The position numbers were made by a program, and so were the translations under genes. A DNA stretch of 64,000 bases. Source: Streptomyces sp. B1I3. GTDB lineage: Bacteria; Actinomycetota; Actinomycetes; Streptomycetales; Streptomycetaceae. Where the stretch lies: positions 2,480,001 through 2,544,000 of the forward strand of contig NZ_JAUSYD010000001.1 of the NCBI RefSeq assembly GCF_030816615.1, read 5' to 3'. Of the stretch, positions 25,618-34,507 are shown in pieces (the first letter of the stretch is position 1; every line of letters begins with the position of its first letter). A model generated the notes under the pieces. That model saw only the letters and a program-made list of their open reading frames with translations. It made no database searches and was not told the origin of the DNA.

Positions 25618-28600
25618 TCAGTTCCCGCAGTGGAAGCGTGCGCCACCCCAGTCGGCGTGGTCGTTGCCGTTGCCGTCACCGCCGTCGGTGACCACGAGGT
25701 CGACGTACCTCGCTCCGGTGACGTCGGCCGTGAGCCGCCATGCCGGGTCCGCCGCCCGCAGCACTGGTGACGTCACCTTCTCCGTGCCGTCTGCCGTGAC
25801 GGAGAACGTCACGCTGCCACGCGAGGTCTGCGCGTCGTCCACCCCGACGTCCGCGGTGAAAGACGTGCACTTCCCGCCCAGGTAGTAGCGGACCGCGGCC
25901 GGGGCGTGTGTGCCGAGCCCCTTCTCGTACGTGACGCCGCCTATCCTCAGCGGGCTGCCGTCGCCACTGCCCGTCCCACCGTTCGACAGATCACGCTCCA
26001 CCGGTCCCCAGCCGTTCTCGGACGCCGTCCACTCCAGGTCACCGGCCCAGCTGTCGGTGACCGGCGGCGGGGGCAGGGTGCGCACGGTGGTCTGCGCGCC
26101 GAGGGTGCGCGGGGTGCCGCCGACCGTGTAGGAGGCGTCGGCGTCCAGGGTGTACGCCCGGTACGCGGCGTCCGCCGGCGGGGTGACGTCCCAGGCGCCC
26201 GTGGCCTCGGCGCCCGGGGCGACCGAGTCGAACGCGACGGCGCCGGCGGGACGTGCCGTCCAGCCGGCCGGCAGGTGCAGCGCCATCTCCACCCCGGTGG
26301 CGGCGGTGGTCTCGTGGTTGGTGAACACCACCTCGACGGTGCCGGCCTCGCCTGGCACGAGCGTCTCCGCCTCCGCCGCCACGGCCAGGGTCGCGCAGGC
26401 GGCCCGCTCACCGGCGGGGGCGGCGCCGAGGTCGGTCACGGTGAATCCGTCGAGGACGAAGTCGGCGCCCTCGGGGGCGTCCCCGCGCTTGCGCAGTCCG
26501 GTCCAGGTGTCCCCGCAGCCGGCCGTGAGCGTCTCGGAGAAGTGACCGGTGGTGAGCTGACGGCCGATCGGCGTGTTCCGGGTCTCGGTCGAGCCGGGTA
26601 CGCCGTCGGCACCGATCCGGTCGTAGCCGTCGACCCATGCGTAGGCCCCGGCGTGGCTGGACACGTAGTCGAACTCGACCTCGTACCGGTGGCCGTCGGC
26701 CATCGGTACGGTCCAGGGCGCGGTGCGGTGGACGAGTCCCGCGTTCTCCTCGTGGGACTTGAGGGACTCCTTGCCGCCGAGCACGTCGTCGACGCGCTTT
26801 CCGTTCCAGCCGGCCTGCGTGTACGGAGCATGCAGCTGGGAGATGCTGGTGCGGGGGTCGGTGGAACCGCCCGCGTCGCCCTTGATGAACGGCCCCCAGC
26901 CCTGGTCGACGTCCTCGAAGTCCTCGTACACGACGGTGTCCGGCCTCGTCGCCGGGGCGTTGGGGACGACGCGTACGTCGTCGGCCCGCACACGGGCGGT
27001 GCTGCCTCCGTCCGCCTGGATCCGGAGGGTGGTCCGGCCGCCCGCCGGGGCGGTGAAATTGACCTTCGCCCGCTGGAAGTAGGTGCCGTGCCGCTCGGAG
27101 GCGGCGACGTAGTCCCTGGCCGTGGACCGCGTGACGGTGACGGACTTCCCGCCCGCCGAGAGGGTGGTGCGCCGGCTCTTTCCGGGCTCGACCTCGATGA
27201 GGGCCGAGGCGGTGTAGCGTGCGCCGGGCTCCAGGCCGGTGATGCTCTGGGCGAGCGCGGCCGTTGCGCCGCCGGCCAGCTCCGCGCCGGTGCGGCCGAG
27301 GCTGTCGGTGTCGCGGGTCACGGTGCCGGTCCGGGACCACGCGTCGAGCCCGGCGTCGTTGAAGCCGGGGTCGTCGACGGGGGTGCCCTGGCCCCACCGG
27401 GGGTCGGCCGTCTCGGGGGCCTTGCCGGGGTGGAGGACGTACGGCTGTCCGGCGGCGGCCGTCAGCGTGATCCTCCCGTCGACGGGCCGGACCGTGCCGA
27501 TCTTGACGCGGCCGTTGCCGGTGAGCTTGTAGACGGTGTACGCGCCCTTCCCGGGCACTGCCCAACTCGTCGTCCCACCTTCCTTGTTGTAGTGGTACAG
27601 CTTCTTGCCGCCGTCCCACGGCAGGAGGTAGCCGCTGCCGCTGAAAACCTTGCGGCCGTGGTCGTGGAAGGTCCGTTTGCCGTTCTCCACCGAGCCGCGC
27701 ACCCCGCCGGTGAAGGTGATGTCGTTGCCGTCCCAGCGGATGATCCTCTGCTGCTGGAGGTACTTGGCGGGCAGGTTCCGCTGCCAGATGTTGTCGTAGA
27801 AGGCATTCCAGTCGGTCTCGCCGGTCCAGCCCTCGAATTCCTCGAGAGCGCTCTGGCCGAGGACCGGGTCGTCGTTCCAGGTGTCCTTCTCGTTGTTCCG
27901 GATGAACCGGATGATCTTGGAGTTGAGGCCCTTGTTCGTCTTCCCGCCGTAGTCCAGGTCGTTGGCCCAGTGCGACCAGAGGGTGCCCCGTTCGAACTTG
28001 TCGGACCACTCACTGGCCACGTTCCAACCCTGCTGCTGCATGGTCCGCAGGGTCTGGTCGGCGATCCAGCCGTGCGAGTGGTAGACGTCGACGTAGAGCA
28101 GGCTGAGGTTGTCGTCCGTCTCGTCGCGAAGTTGCCGCAGGCGCCCGGCGAGGTCGCCGCTGTTGATGTCGCGGCGCTGGTCGATGTAGTAGCTCTGGTT
28201 GAGCCAGTTCCAGCCGGGTCTGCTCCTGTCGACGAGCTGTTCGTCGAAGGCGTGCGCCTCGGGGTAGGACTCGGTGGCGTTGATGTGGACGCCGAAGGTG
28301 GCCCCCCACTTCCTGCCCTCCTCGAGCAGGGCGTTGAGGTCGTGGAGGCCGCCGGCCCGCTTGTTGTAGTTCCCGCCGTAGTCGGGGTGGGCGGAGTCGT
28401 GCCCCTCGGAGGCGTACCCCTTGAGCACGGCGAGCTGGCCGAGGCCGTCCGTGGCGAGCGAGATCCGCTTGACGTCGTCGAGGGTGCGCAGGAAGGGATG
28501 GGTGGCCTGGCCGGCGAAGTTGAACGGGATGTGGGTGACGACCCTGCCGGCGGTGTCCTGGCCGCCCGGCGCCATGATTCCGATGGTCCGGAAGGCGACG

Positions 28601-29484
28601 GCGCCGTCCTGCCAGTCGACCTTCGTGTCCCCGTTGGCGTCGGGGGTGACGACGACCTTGGCCCAGGGCAGGCCCGTCCCGCTCGCCGGCTCCGGCGCGC
28701 CTTCGCCCCGGTAGGTCCACTGCCCCGACCCGACGCCGACGCGGACCGAGCCGTCGGCTTCCTCGCGGGCCCGGTGCAGGAAGCGGGAGTCGTCACCGCC
28801 CGTGGGGCCGGAGGGCTTGTCGTACGAGGAGTTGGACTCGATGGCCGCCGCGAGTGATCCGGTGCTGACGATCGCGTAGGCGGCGCCGAGCGGTGCGGGG
28901 TCGGACGGGGTGTCCGGGGTGACGCGTGCGAAGACGTCGGCGGTCTTCGTGGAGTCCGGGTCGAGCCGGGTGAAGGCGGTCGCGGCGCCGGGGTCCGTCG
29001 AGGCGACGGACATCAGGTCGTGGCCGGGTATGTCGATGGTGCCCACCCGGAAGGCCTCGGTGTCCCGGACGGCGGTCACCGCGAAGGTGGTGGTGCGCCC
29101 GGCGACGGAGAGCTCGGCGTCGATCCCGACGCCGGGCAGGCCGGTGAAGGCGAGGGTGTAGTGGGCGGCGGTGGCCGTGAACCGGGGCTCCTTCCCCAGG
29201 TGCACCGGGTACTCGGTTCCGTTGAGCGTGACGGTGGTGACGGGCCGTGTACTGCCGGACAGCCGGGCTCCACCGGCCCGCTCGGTGTACGACAGGACGC
29301 GCGGGAAGTCGGCGGCGACGGCGACCGACAGCTGCCGGGACGTGAGGACGGCACCGGCGGGGCCGTCGGCCGCGGTGGCGGGAGGCGGGTCCACGGCCGT
29401 GGCGGGCAGGGCGGCCCCCGCGAGGGCCAGGACAGCGGCTGAGGCAACGGCGACTGCGGCTGCCGAACGGAATCTGGGCGACAT
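25618..29484 (-). CDS. Secreted endo-alpha-N-acetylgalactosaminidase (GH101)
   Basis: 1288-residue secreted glycosidase expected to release the core-1 disaccharide Gal-beta-1,3-GalNAc from Ser/Thr of mucin-type glycoproteins. A signal peptide (SAAAVAVASAAVLALAGAALPATA) is followed by a GH101 N-terminal supersandwich domain. The catalytic barrel has candidate nucleophile D466 in LLYVDVYHSHGW, acid/base E492 in VASEWSDKF, and the family signature DYGGKTNKGLNSKIIRFIRN. Carbohydrate-binding-like sandwiches follow. The C-terminus has a NEW3-like domain (about 1060-1140) and an NPCBM domain (WTASENGWGPVERD to the end). Stand-alone gene divergent from the GH64 gene. Catalytic assignments are by motif similarity to EngBF-type enzymes. 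Confidence 0.92.
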   Translation of the reverse strand: MSPRFRSAAAVAVASAAVLALAGAALPATAVDPPPATAADGPAGAVLTSRQLSVAVAADFPRVLSYTERAGGARLSGSTRPVTTVTLNGTEYPVHLGKEPRFTATAAHYTLAFTGLPGVGIDAELSVAGRTTTFAVTAVRDTEAFRVGTIDIPGHDLMSVASTDPGAATAFTRLDPDSTKTADVFARVTPDTPSDPAPLGAAYAIVSTGSLAAAIESNSSYDKPSGPTGGDDSRFLHRAREEADGSVRVGVGSGQWTYRGEGAPEPASGTGLPWAKVVVTPDANGDTKVDWQDGAVAFRTIGIMAPGGQDTAGRVVTHIPFNFAGQATHPFLRTLDDVKRISLATDGLGQLAVLKGYASEGHDSAHPDYGGNYNKRAGGLHDLNALLEEGRKWGATFGVHINATESYPEAHAFDEQLVDRSRPGWNWLNQSYYIDQRRDINSGDLAGRLRQLRDETDDNLSLLYVDVYHSHGWIADQTLRTMQQQGWNVASEWSDKFERGTLWSHWANDLDYGGKTNKGLNSKIIRFIRNNEKDTWNDDPVLGQSALEEFEGWTGETDWNAFYDNIWQRNLPAKYLQQQRIIRWDGNDITFTGGVRGSVENGKRTFHDHGRKVFSGSGYLLPWDGGKKLYHYNKEGGTTSWAVPGKGAYTVYKLTGNGRVKIGTVRPVDGRITLTAAAGQPYVLHPGKAPETADPRWGQGTPVDDPGFNDAGLDAWSRTGTVTRDTDSLGRTGAELAGGATAALAQSITGLEPGARYTASALIEVEPGKSRRTTLSAGGKSVTVTRSTARDYVAASERHGTYFQRAKVNFTAPAGGRTTLRIQADGGSTARVRADDVRVVPNAPATRPDTVVYEDFEDVDQGWGPFIKGDAGGSTDPRTSISQLHAPYTQAGWNGKRVDDVLGGKESLKSHEENAGLVHRTAPWTVPMADGHRYEVEFDYVSSHAGAYAWVDGYDRIGADGVPGSTETRNTPIGRQLTTGHFSETLTAGCGDTWTGLRKRGDAPEGADFVLDGFTVTDLGAAPAGERAACATLAVAAEAETLVPGEAGTVEVVFTNHETTAATGVEMALHLPAGWTARPAGAVAFDSVAPGAEATGAWDVTPPADAAYRAYTLDADASYTVGGTPRTLGAQTTVRTLPPPPVTDSWAGDLEWTASENGWGPVERDLSNGGTGSGDGSPLRIGGVTYEKGLGTHAPAAVRYYLGGKCTSFTADVGVDDAQTSRGSVTFSVTADGTEKVTSPVLRAADPAWRLTADVTGARYVDLVVTDGGDGNGNDHADWGGARFHCGN

Positions 29485-29767
29485 GGGAACTGAGTAACGC
29501 CGGGTCCGGCCTCGTGGTCAACGGCTTCCGGCCCCGCGGGCCGTACCAGTCCAACAGCCCCGCGCTTCAGTCCAAGTCCGGTTCCGGAACACGCCTGGCG
29601 GGTGGCCAGGCGTGCAACGGCCGGACCGGCACGGTGGCGGAGGCGGGCCGCGGGTCGGGCCTGGCGCTCCGCACGTTCAGTTCCTGTTCACGCCGCGCAC
29701 GCGTCGATCGACCGAGAGTCGCCAAAAGCCGGGCCACGCCGTCGAGTTGTAAAGAAAGCCGCCCTCT

Positions 29768-29781
29768 TGAGAGCGCTCTCA
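29768..29781. promoter_or_regulatory. LacI-family operator upstream of the GH64 gene
   Basis: Perfect palindrome TGAGAGCGCTCTCA, of the same design as the CebR box of Streptomyces (TGGGAGCGCTCCCA). It lies 121 bp before the GH64 start and 284 bp before the divergent GH101 start. The identical 14-mer occurs at 49274-49287. Confidence 0.75.
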
Positions 29782-29791
29782 GCCGTAACTC

Positions 29792-29820
29792 TTGACGCTT
29801 GCCGCCGGGGTGGCGAGAGT
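29792..29820 (+). promoter_or_regulatory. Candidate sigma-70-type promoter of the GH64 gene
   Basis: TTGACG (29792-29797), 17-base spacer, GAGAGT (29815-29820). The LacI operator sits just upstream of the -35, where a repressor could block it. The rest of the 417-bp gap between the GH101 and GH64 genes shows no gene. Confidence 0.4.
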
Positions 29821-29901
29821 GGTGCGCACCGCAGACGGCCCCCACCGCGTCACCTCCCCCATGATTCCGTCCGCGGCCCCCCACACCTCGGGAGTCCCTC
29901 C

Positions 29902-31128
29902 GTGATTTCGCGCAGAATGTTCCTCACGGGCGCCGCCGCCTCCGCGACCGCGCTCTCCTACCCCCTCTGGGGCAGCACGCTGAGTCCGCGCACGTCGGCA
30001 GCGCCCGCCACCTGCGAACTGGCTCTGGAGAACCGTTCGCTGCCCGGCACGGTCAACGCCTACGTGACCGGCCACGAGCAGGGCACCGGCCGCTGGGTGC
30101 TGCTGCGTGCCGACGGCAGCGTCTACCGCCCGGACTCGCCCGGCGCCCCGCAGACCCCGCTGCCGGTCGACTGTGCCATCCCGCTGAAGGCCGCGGGCGC
30201 CGGCCCGGTCGTCCTGACGCTTCCGCAGATGTACGGAGCACGGGTCTACTTCGTGCGTGACGACAAGCTGGACTTCTACCTGAACCCGGGGCCGTCACTG
30301 GTCGAGCCCGCCTTCGCCACGCCCACCGACCCGAACTACGGGCGCACCTGGTCGTTCTGCGAGTTCACGTTCAACCCGCAGCAGATCTACACCAACATCA
30401 GCTACGTCGACCTGGTGACGGCCCTGCCGATCGGCCTGACCGTGGAGGGCGACGCCACGCACACGGTGGCACCGCTCCCGGACGGCGCGGTGCAGCGGAT
30501 AGCCGACGACCTCACCGCCCAGGCCGCCGCCGACGGGCAGCCCTGGGACAAGCTGGTCACCCGTGGTTCCGACGGGCGGGTTCTGCGCGTCGTCTCCCCA
30601 CAGAACCTGATGGCGCCGTTCTTCGACCGGCCCGACCAGATGCCCTTCCGCGACCTGTTCACCGCGCAGATCGACGAGGTCTGGGCGAAGTACCGCACGG
30701 AGGACCTGCGGATCGACCTGCAGGGCGGGCGGGGCACGCTGGCCGGCCGGGTCAGCGGCGACACCCTGACGTTCGAGGGCGGCCACACGTTCACCAAGCC
30801 CACCTCGAAGGACATCTTCACCTGCAACCACGGGCCGTTCACGAACAACCCGGGCGACTCCGACGACAAGAAGGCGATCCTCGCCAGGCTCGCGGCCGGC
30901 TTCAACCGGTCGATCATGCTGAGCCACCCCAGTCAGCCGAACGGCACCACGGTGGCGGACTACTACAAGGGGGCCGTGACCAACCACTGGTCGCGCGTGG
31001 TCCACGCGAACTCCCCGATCGGATACGCGTTCCCGTACGACGACGTCCGCCCGGACGGCGAGCCGGACGTCTCCGGAGCCGCCCACGACGGGAACCCGCG
31101 CCGCTTCACGGTGAGCGTCGGCTCCTGA
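29902..31128 (+). CDS. Tat-exported beta-1,3-glucanase, GH64 (laminaripentaose-producing type)
   Basis: 408-residue endo-beta-1,3-glucanase. The N-terminus SRRMFLTGAAASATALSYP is a twin-arginine signal. The GH64 core contains WSFCEFTFNPQQIYTNISYVD, in which E154 and D170 match the spacing of the catalytic Glu/Asp pair of the S. matensis enzyme; later GHTFTKPTSKDIFTCNHGPF is also family-typical. No separate carbohydrate-binding module is attached. The GTG start at 29902 has GGGAG upstream. The shared LacI palindrome suggests co-regulation with the glucan-uptake operon 18 kb away. Substrates are laminarin, curdlan or fungal wall glucan. Confidence 0.93.
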   Translation: MISRRMFLTGAAASATALSYPLWGSTLSPRTSAAPATCELALENRSLPGTVNAYVTGHEQGTGRWVLLRADGSVYRPDSPGAPQTPLPVDCAIPLKAAGAGPVVLTLPQMYGARVYFVRDDKLDFYLNPGPSLVEPAFATPTDPNYGRTWSFCEFTFNPQQIYTNISYVDLVTALPIGLTVEGDATHTVAPLPDGAVQRIADDLTAQAAADGQPWDKLVTRGSDGRVLRVVSPQNLMAPFFDRPDQMPFRDLFTAQIDEVWAKYRTEDLRIDLQGGRGTLAGRVSGDTLTFEGGHTFTKPTSKDIFTCNHGPFTNNPGDSDDKKAILARLAAGFNRSIMLSHPSQPNGTTVADYYKGAVTNHWSRVVHANSPIGYAFPYDDVRPDGEPDVSGAAHDGNPRRFTVSVGS

Positions 31129-31148
31129 CGCACCCCGCGGTCACCACC

Positions 31149-31184
31149 GGGCCCGCCCGCGTCCGACCGGACGCGGGCGGGCCC
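31149..31184. terminator. Bidirectional terminator between the GH64 and M15-like genes
   Basis: Perfect 17-bp stem (arm GGGCCCGCCCGCGTCCG) with a 2-base loop between convergent genes. Confidence 0.85.
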
Positions 31185-31209
31185 GCCGTGCGTGCTCGTC
31201 GCGGGCGGC

Positions 31210-31734
31210 TCAGCAGCCGCCGCAGTTGTAGTACGTCACGTCCCAGTGGCTGCCCTCGTCCGCGTAGATGTTGCCGGAGCCGGACTTGTACTGGGGCGCG
31301 CCGTCGCCGCGCAGGCCGATGTAGGTGAAGGCGCCCTTCACGTAGTTGGTCAGGCAGGTGGTCTTGCCGAAGTCCAGCTTGTAGCCGTTCCAGTGCGAGT
31401 AGGTGCCGCTCGCGTGCCCGGTCTCGGTGCCACCGGTGATGTTGAGCCCGCAGCCCGTGGCGCTCTTGAGCGTCTGGGCACCCTGCGCGCTGGCAAGGTT
31501 GAGCTGGTCGAAGGACGTACAGGTGGAGACGTTCCGGTTGGAGCAGCCGCCGGACGACGACCAGGTGATCCCGGACGACGTGAAGCGGGAGGTCGCCTGG
31601 GAGTGGGTCAGCTTGGTGACGGCATGTGCCTCGGTCACGCCGCCGCCCAGGACACCGACGCCCGGCGCGAAGAGCGCGCCGAGGACGAGGGCGAGGGCGG
31701 TCAGGGCCGAGCGGAGTCGTGGGCGGGTCAGCAT
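31210..31734 (-). CDS. Secreted M15-like (D-Ala-D-Ala/L-Ala-D-Glu peptidase fold) protein
   Basis: 174 residues with a signal peptide (ALTALALVLGALFAPGVGVLGG, cleavage near AHA). The mature part carries zinc-peptidase hallmarks of family M15: SHWNGYKLD (H114 and D121 as metal ligands, in the SHxxGxxxD pattern) and DEGSHW (catalytic E160, ligand H163). Cysteines near 64, 72, 95, 127, 171 and 174 could form three disulfides, fitting an extracellular enzyme. ATG 31734 is chosen because AGGAGG is six bases upstream; the ATG at 31752 lies before that site. Likely cleaves peptidoglycan stem peptides, but the target is not established. Confidence 0.75.
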   Translation of the reverse strand: MLTRPRLRSALTALALVLGALFAPGVGVLGGGVTEAHAVTKLTHSQATSRFTSSGITWSSSGGCSNRNVSTCTSFDQLNLASAQGAQTLKSATGCGLNITGGTETGHASGTYSHWNGYKLDFGKTTCLTNYVKGAFTYIGLRGDGAPQYKSGSGNIYADEGSHWDVTYYNCGGC

Positions 31735-31961
31735 GGAATTCCTCCTGCTCATGACAATTCGGGGGCAGGCCGATCCTGCCCTGTTCTACGCGCGTCCGCC
31801 AGGGGGCTGCAGGGATGCATGCGACCCATGGGGCGACTTTCGGACCGGCCTGGACCCTTGCTGTTGAATTTTGAACTACATCGGTCTACAGTAAATGTCG
31901 TTGAAGGTTAAACGAACACTTCGACGGTCACTCGTCTGAATCCGTCCCCCGAGGAGGAGCC

Positions 31962-32579
31962 ATGGCTCTGTTCAACCGCAAGAACAACGACGCCCCGTCC
32001 ACCACCGCCACCCTCGCGGTGGACCCGGCGCTGGCCGCCCTGACCGGTGAGTACACGATCGACCCGGCCCACAGCAGCATCGGCTTCACCGTGCGCCACG
32101 CCATGGTCACCAACGTGCGTGGCTCCTTCGGTGAGCACGAGGGCACGCTCAAGCTGGACGGCTCCGACCCGGCCAATTCCTCCGCTTCCGTCGACGTCAG
32201 GATCGCCAGCGTCGACACCGGAATCGCCGACCGTGACGGCCACCTGGTCAGTGGGGACTTCTTCGACGCCGAGACGTTCCCCCTGATGACGTTCCGTTCC
32301 ACCCAGGCCGAGCAGCTCGGCGGGAACACCTACCGGCTCACCGGCGAGCTCACCATCAAGGACGTCACGCGCCCGCTCGCCATCGACCTGGAGTTCAACG
32401 GCTCCGCCACCGACCCCTACGGCAACCAGCGCGTGGGCTTCGAGGGCAGCGCCGAGATCCTGCGCTCCGACTGGGGCCTGACCTACAACGCGGCGCTGGA
32501 GACCGGCGGCGTGCTGGTCGGCGACAAGGTCAAGCTGAACTTCGACATCTCCGCGATCAAGGCCGCCCCGCAGGCCTGA
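31962..32579 (+). CDS. YceI-family protein
   Basis: 205 residues; YceI/lipocalin-like fold: GEYTIDPAHSSIGFTVRHAMVTNVRGSFGEHEG start, SVDTGIADRDGHLVSGDFFDAETFP, and LNFDISAIKA end. No signal peptide, so cytoplasmic. Family members bind polyprenoid or amphiphilic molecules and are often induced by acid or organic stress. Good ribosome-binding site GAGGAGG before ATG 31962. The upstream 31860-31915 is AT-rich with TTGAA-type repeats of the kind used by MarR regulators; no marR gene is adjacent here. Confidence 0.9.
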   Translation: MALFNRKNNDAPSTTATLAVDPALAALTGEYTIDPAHSSIGFTVRHAMVTNVRGSFGEHEGTLKLDGSDPANSSASVDVRIASVDTGIADRDGHLVSGDFFDAETFPLMTFRSTQAEQLGGNTYRLTGELTIKDVTRPLAIDLEFNGSATDPYGNQRVGFEGSAEILRSDWGLTYNAALETGGVLVGDKVKLNFDISAIKAAPQA

Positions 32580-32634
32580 ACCGCCGTACGACGCCGGTCC
32601 CCACGACCACGTCGAGTGTCGAGTGTCGAGTCAC

Positions 32635-32663
32635 GGAAACGTACTTGCCGGAAGTACGTTCCC
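32635..32663. terminator. Hairpin between the yceI-like and methyltransferase genes
   Basis: AACGTACTT / AAGTACGTT with a 5-base loop, between convergent genes. Just before it, at about 32611-32631, the unit GTCGAGT occurs three times in a row. Confidence 0.6.
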
Positions 32664-32683
32664 GTCAGCGACCGCAGCCTGTG

Positions 32684-33322
32684 TCACCGCCTCCGGCGGA
32701 GCTTCAGCGCGTTGTCCGTGCGGGTGGTGGGGTTTCCGTCGGGGTCGTTCTGGACGCGCTCGTGCTCGCCGCTGAGCAGCACCTCCCACTCCCCCTCCGG
32801 CAGTTCGAGGGACTCCAGGACCTCGTCCGTCGTGGGCAGGTGCACCTCGGGGTGGGGGTTCTTCTCCCAGGCCGGGAAACCCGCGTGGCCGACGACGAGG
32901 AACACTCCGCCGGGAGCCACCGCAGAGGCGGCCTGCCGCAGGATCCGCTCGCGCGGCAGGTCACCCATGGAGTGCAGGAACTGGGCGGAGACCAGGTCGT
33001 ACTCCCCCGCGGGGAAGGAGACGCCCAGGTCGTGCCACTGCCAGTCGATCCGGTCGGCCACCCCCGCCTCCGCCGCGTGGCCGGCCGCCCTCTCCAGCGC
33101 CACCCGGGAGATGTCCGTGGCCGTGACCTGCCAGCCCCACCGGGCGAGCCAGACCGCGTCGGCGCCCTCGCCGCACCCCAGGTCGAGCGCGCGCCCCGGC
33201 TTCACACCCTCCACCTCGCGGACCAGCACGCTGTTCGGGTTGCCGCTCCAGATCCGGTCGCTCTCGCGGTACCGGTCGTCCCACATCTCGGCGTCGGTGC
33301 GCGAGGTGCTGTCGTTGCTCAT
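32684..33322 (-). CDS. SAM-dependent class I methyltransferase
   Basis: 212 residues. The SAM site is ALDLGCGEGADAVWLARWGWQVTATDIS, with GVFLVVGHAGFP later. The N-terminal MWDDRYRESDRIWSGNPNSVLV resembles thiopurine/tellurite-type methyltransferases that act on small molecules. ATG 33322 overlaps the stop of the upstream flavoprotein gene (ATGA), so the two are co-translated. Possible detoxifying pair; substrate unknown. Confidence 0.9.
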   Translation of the reverse strand: MSNDSTSRTDAEMWDDRYRESDRIWSGNPNSVLVREVEGVKPGRALDLGCGEGADAVWLARWGWQVTATDISRVALERAAGHAAEAGVADRIDWQWHDLGVSFPAGEYDLVSAQFLHSMGDLPRERILRQAASAVAPGGVFLVVGHAGFPAWEKNPHPEVHLPTTDEVLESLELPEGEWEVLLSGEHERVQNDPDGNPTTRTDNALKLRRRR

Positions 33323-34359
33323 CGGGTCTCCTGAAATCCATGACGGCGGTCTCCGAGCACACGCTCGGTGACCAGGCGCTCGGCCTCGGCCGAGAAGGGT
33401 GCTCGGCGGGCCTCGACCGCCCGGCGGGTGTCCTCGGTGACGAGGTCCGTGTTGATGGCGGCTGCCGCCTTCAGTCCGGCGGCGGCGGAACCGATGACCT
33501 GCTCCATGAGGTCGGCGACGTTCCCGGCCACCCACACCCCGGGGACCTCCGTGGCTCCGGCGGGGCCGGCCGCGATGTAGGTGCCGATGACCTGGCCGCC
33601 CGTCTCCATCGCGGTGGGCTCCAGCCCGAGGCTCTCCAGGACGCCGGACCGCGCGGTGAAGCGTGGCTGGATCACGACCGCCTCGCGCGGGATCACCGTG
33701 CCCCCGGCGAGCCGCACTCCGATGAGCCGGTCGCCGGTCACCTCCAGTCCGGTCACCTCGCCGTCCACCACGGAGATGCCGCGCGCGGCCAGCTGCTCGT
33801 ACTCCTCGTCGCCGAAATCGGGCCGCTCGTGCCGGAAGAGCGTCACGTCGTCGGTCCACTGCCGCCACAGCAGGGCCTGGTGCACGGCCGTCGGGCTGAC
33901 GGCCACGATGCCGACCGGCCGGTCGCGGACCTCCCAGCCGTGGCAGTACGGACAGTGCAGCACGTCGCGGCCCCACCGCTCGGACAGGCCGGGAACGGGC
34001 GGGAGCTCGTCGGCGAGCCCGGTGGTGACGAGCAGCCGGCGTGCCTCCACGACCCCGCCGTCCTTCCGCACGACCCGGAATCCGCCGCCCGGCAGCTTCC
34101 GCGCGGTCACGGCCTCACCCTGGACGATCTCGGCCCCGTAGCCGGCCGCCTCGGCCCGGCCGACGGCCAGCAGCTCCAGCGGCGGGACGCCCTCCCGGCC
34201 CAGGTAGTTGTGCGCGTGGGACGCGGGCGCGTTGCGGGGACTGCCCGAGTCGATCACGAGCACGGAGCGCCGCGCCCTCGACAGGGCCAGGGCCCCGCTC
34301 AGACCGGCCGCCCCGCCGCCGATGACCACCACGTCGTAGCGCTGAATCTTGTCGCTCAT
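33319..34359 (-). CDS. FAD-dependent NAD(P)-disulfide-type oxidoreductase (thioredoxin reductase-like)
   Basis: 346 residues. The FAD-binding motif VVVIGGGAAGLSGALALSRA is at the N-terminus, with a redox-type HCPYCHGWEV motif (CxxC) near residue 138, NAD-domain segment VGIVAVSPTAVHQALLW, and the end VPGVWVAGNVADLMEQVIGSAAAG. This is the bacillithiol/thioredoxin-reductase-like group rather than canonical TrxB. ATG 34359 has GGAGGTG seven bases upstream; the earlier ATG overlaps that site. It precedes a methyltransferase gene with a 4-bp overlap, suggesting joint redox or detoxification work. Confidence 0.9.
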   Translation of the reverse strand: MSDKIQRYDVVVIGGGAAGLSGALALSRARRSVLVIDSGSPRNAPASHAHNYLGREGVPPLELLAVGRAEAAGYGAEIVQGEAVTARKLPGGGFRVVRKDGGVVEARRLLVTTGLADELPPVPGLSERWGRDVLHCPYCHGWEVRDRPVGIVAVSPTAVHQALLWRQWTDDVTLFRHERPDFGDEEYEQLAARGISVVDGEVTGLEVTGDRLIGVRLAGGTVIPREAVVIQPRFTARSGVLESLGLEPTAMETGGQVIGTYIAAGPAGATEVPGVWVAGNVADLMEQVIGSAAAGLKAAAAINTDLVTEDTRRAVEARRAPFSAEAERLVTERVLGDRRHGFQETR

Positions 34360-34507
34360 GCGAAACACCTCCATCTACGGGAGATGGTGCGCCCGCGATC
34401 CTGATTCGACAAACATGCTTGCCGATTCGGCAAACTGTCACCACGCGTCGCGGAGGACGTTCGCGTCCGATGTCATGCGAGGGCCCGGGCAGGGAAGGCG
34501 AGCAGGC

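Noticed and set aside
27842..27857. Third LacI-like site GAGAGCGCTCT inside the GH101 coding sequence
   Set aside because: Only partly palindromic and in the middle of a coding region; likely chance.
25906..28857. 983-codon plus-strand frame opposite GH101
   Set aside because: Same artefact: low-complexity translation, no start signal, and the minus strand carries recognisable catalytic motifs.
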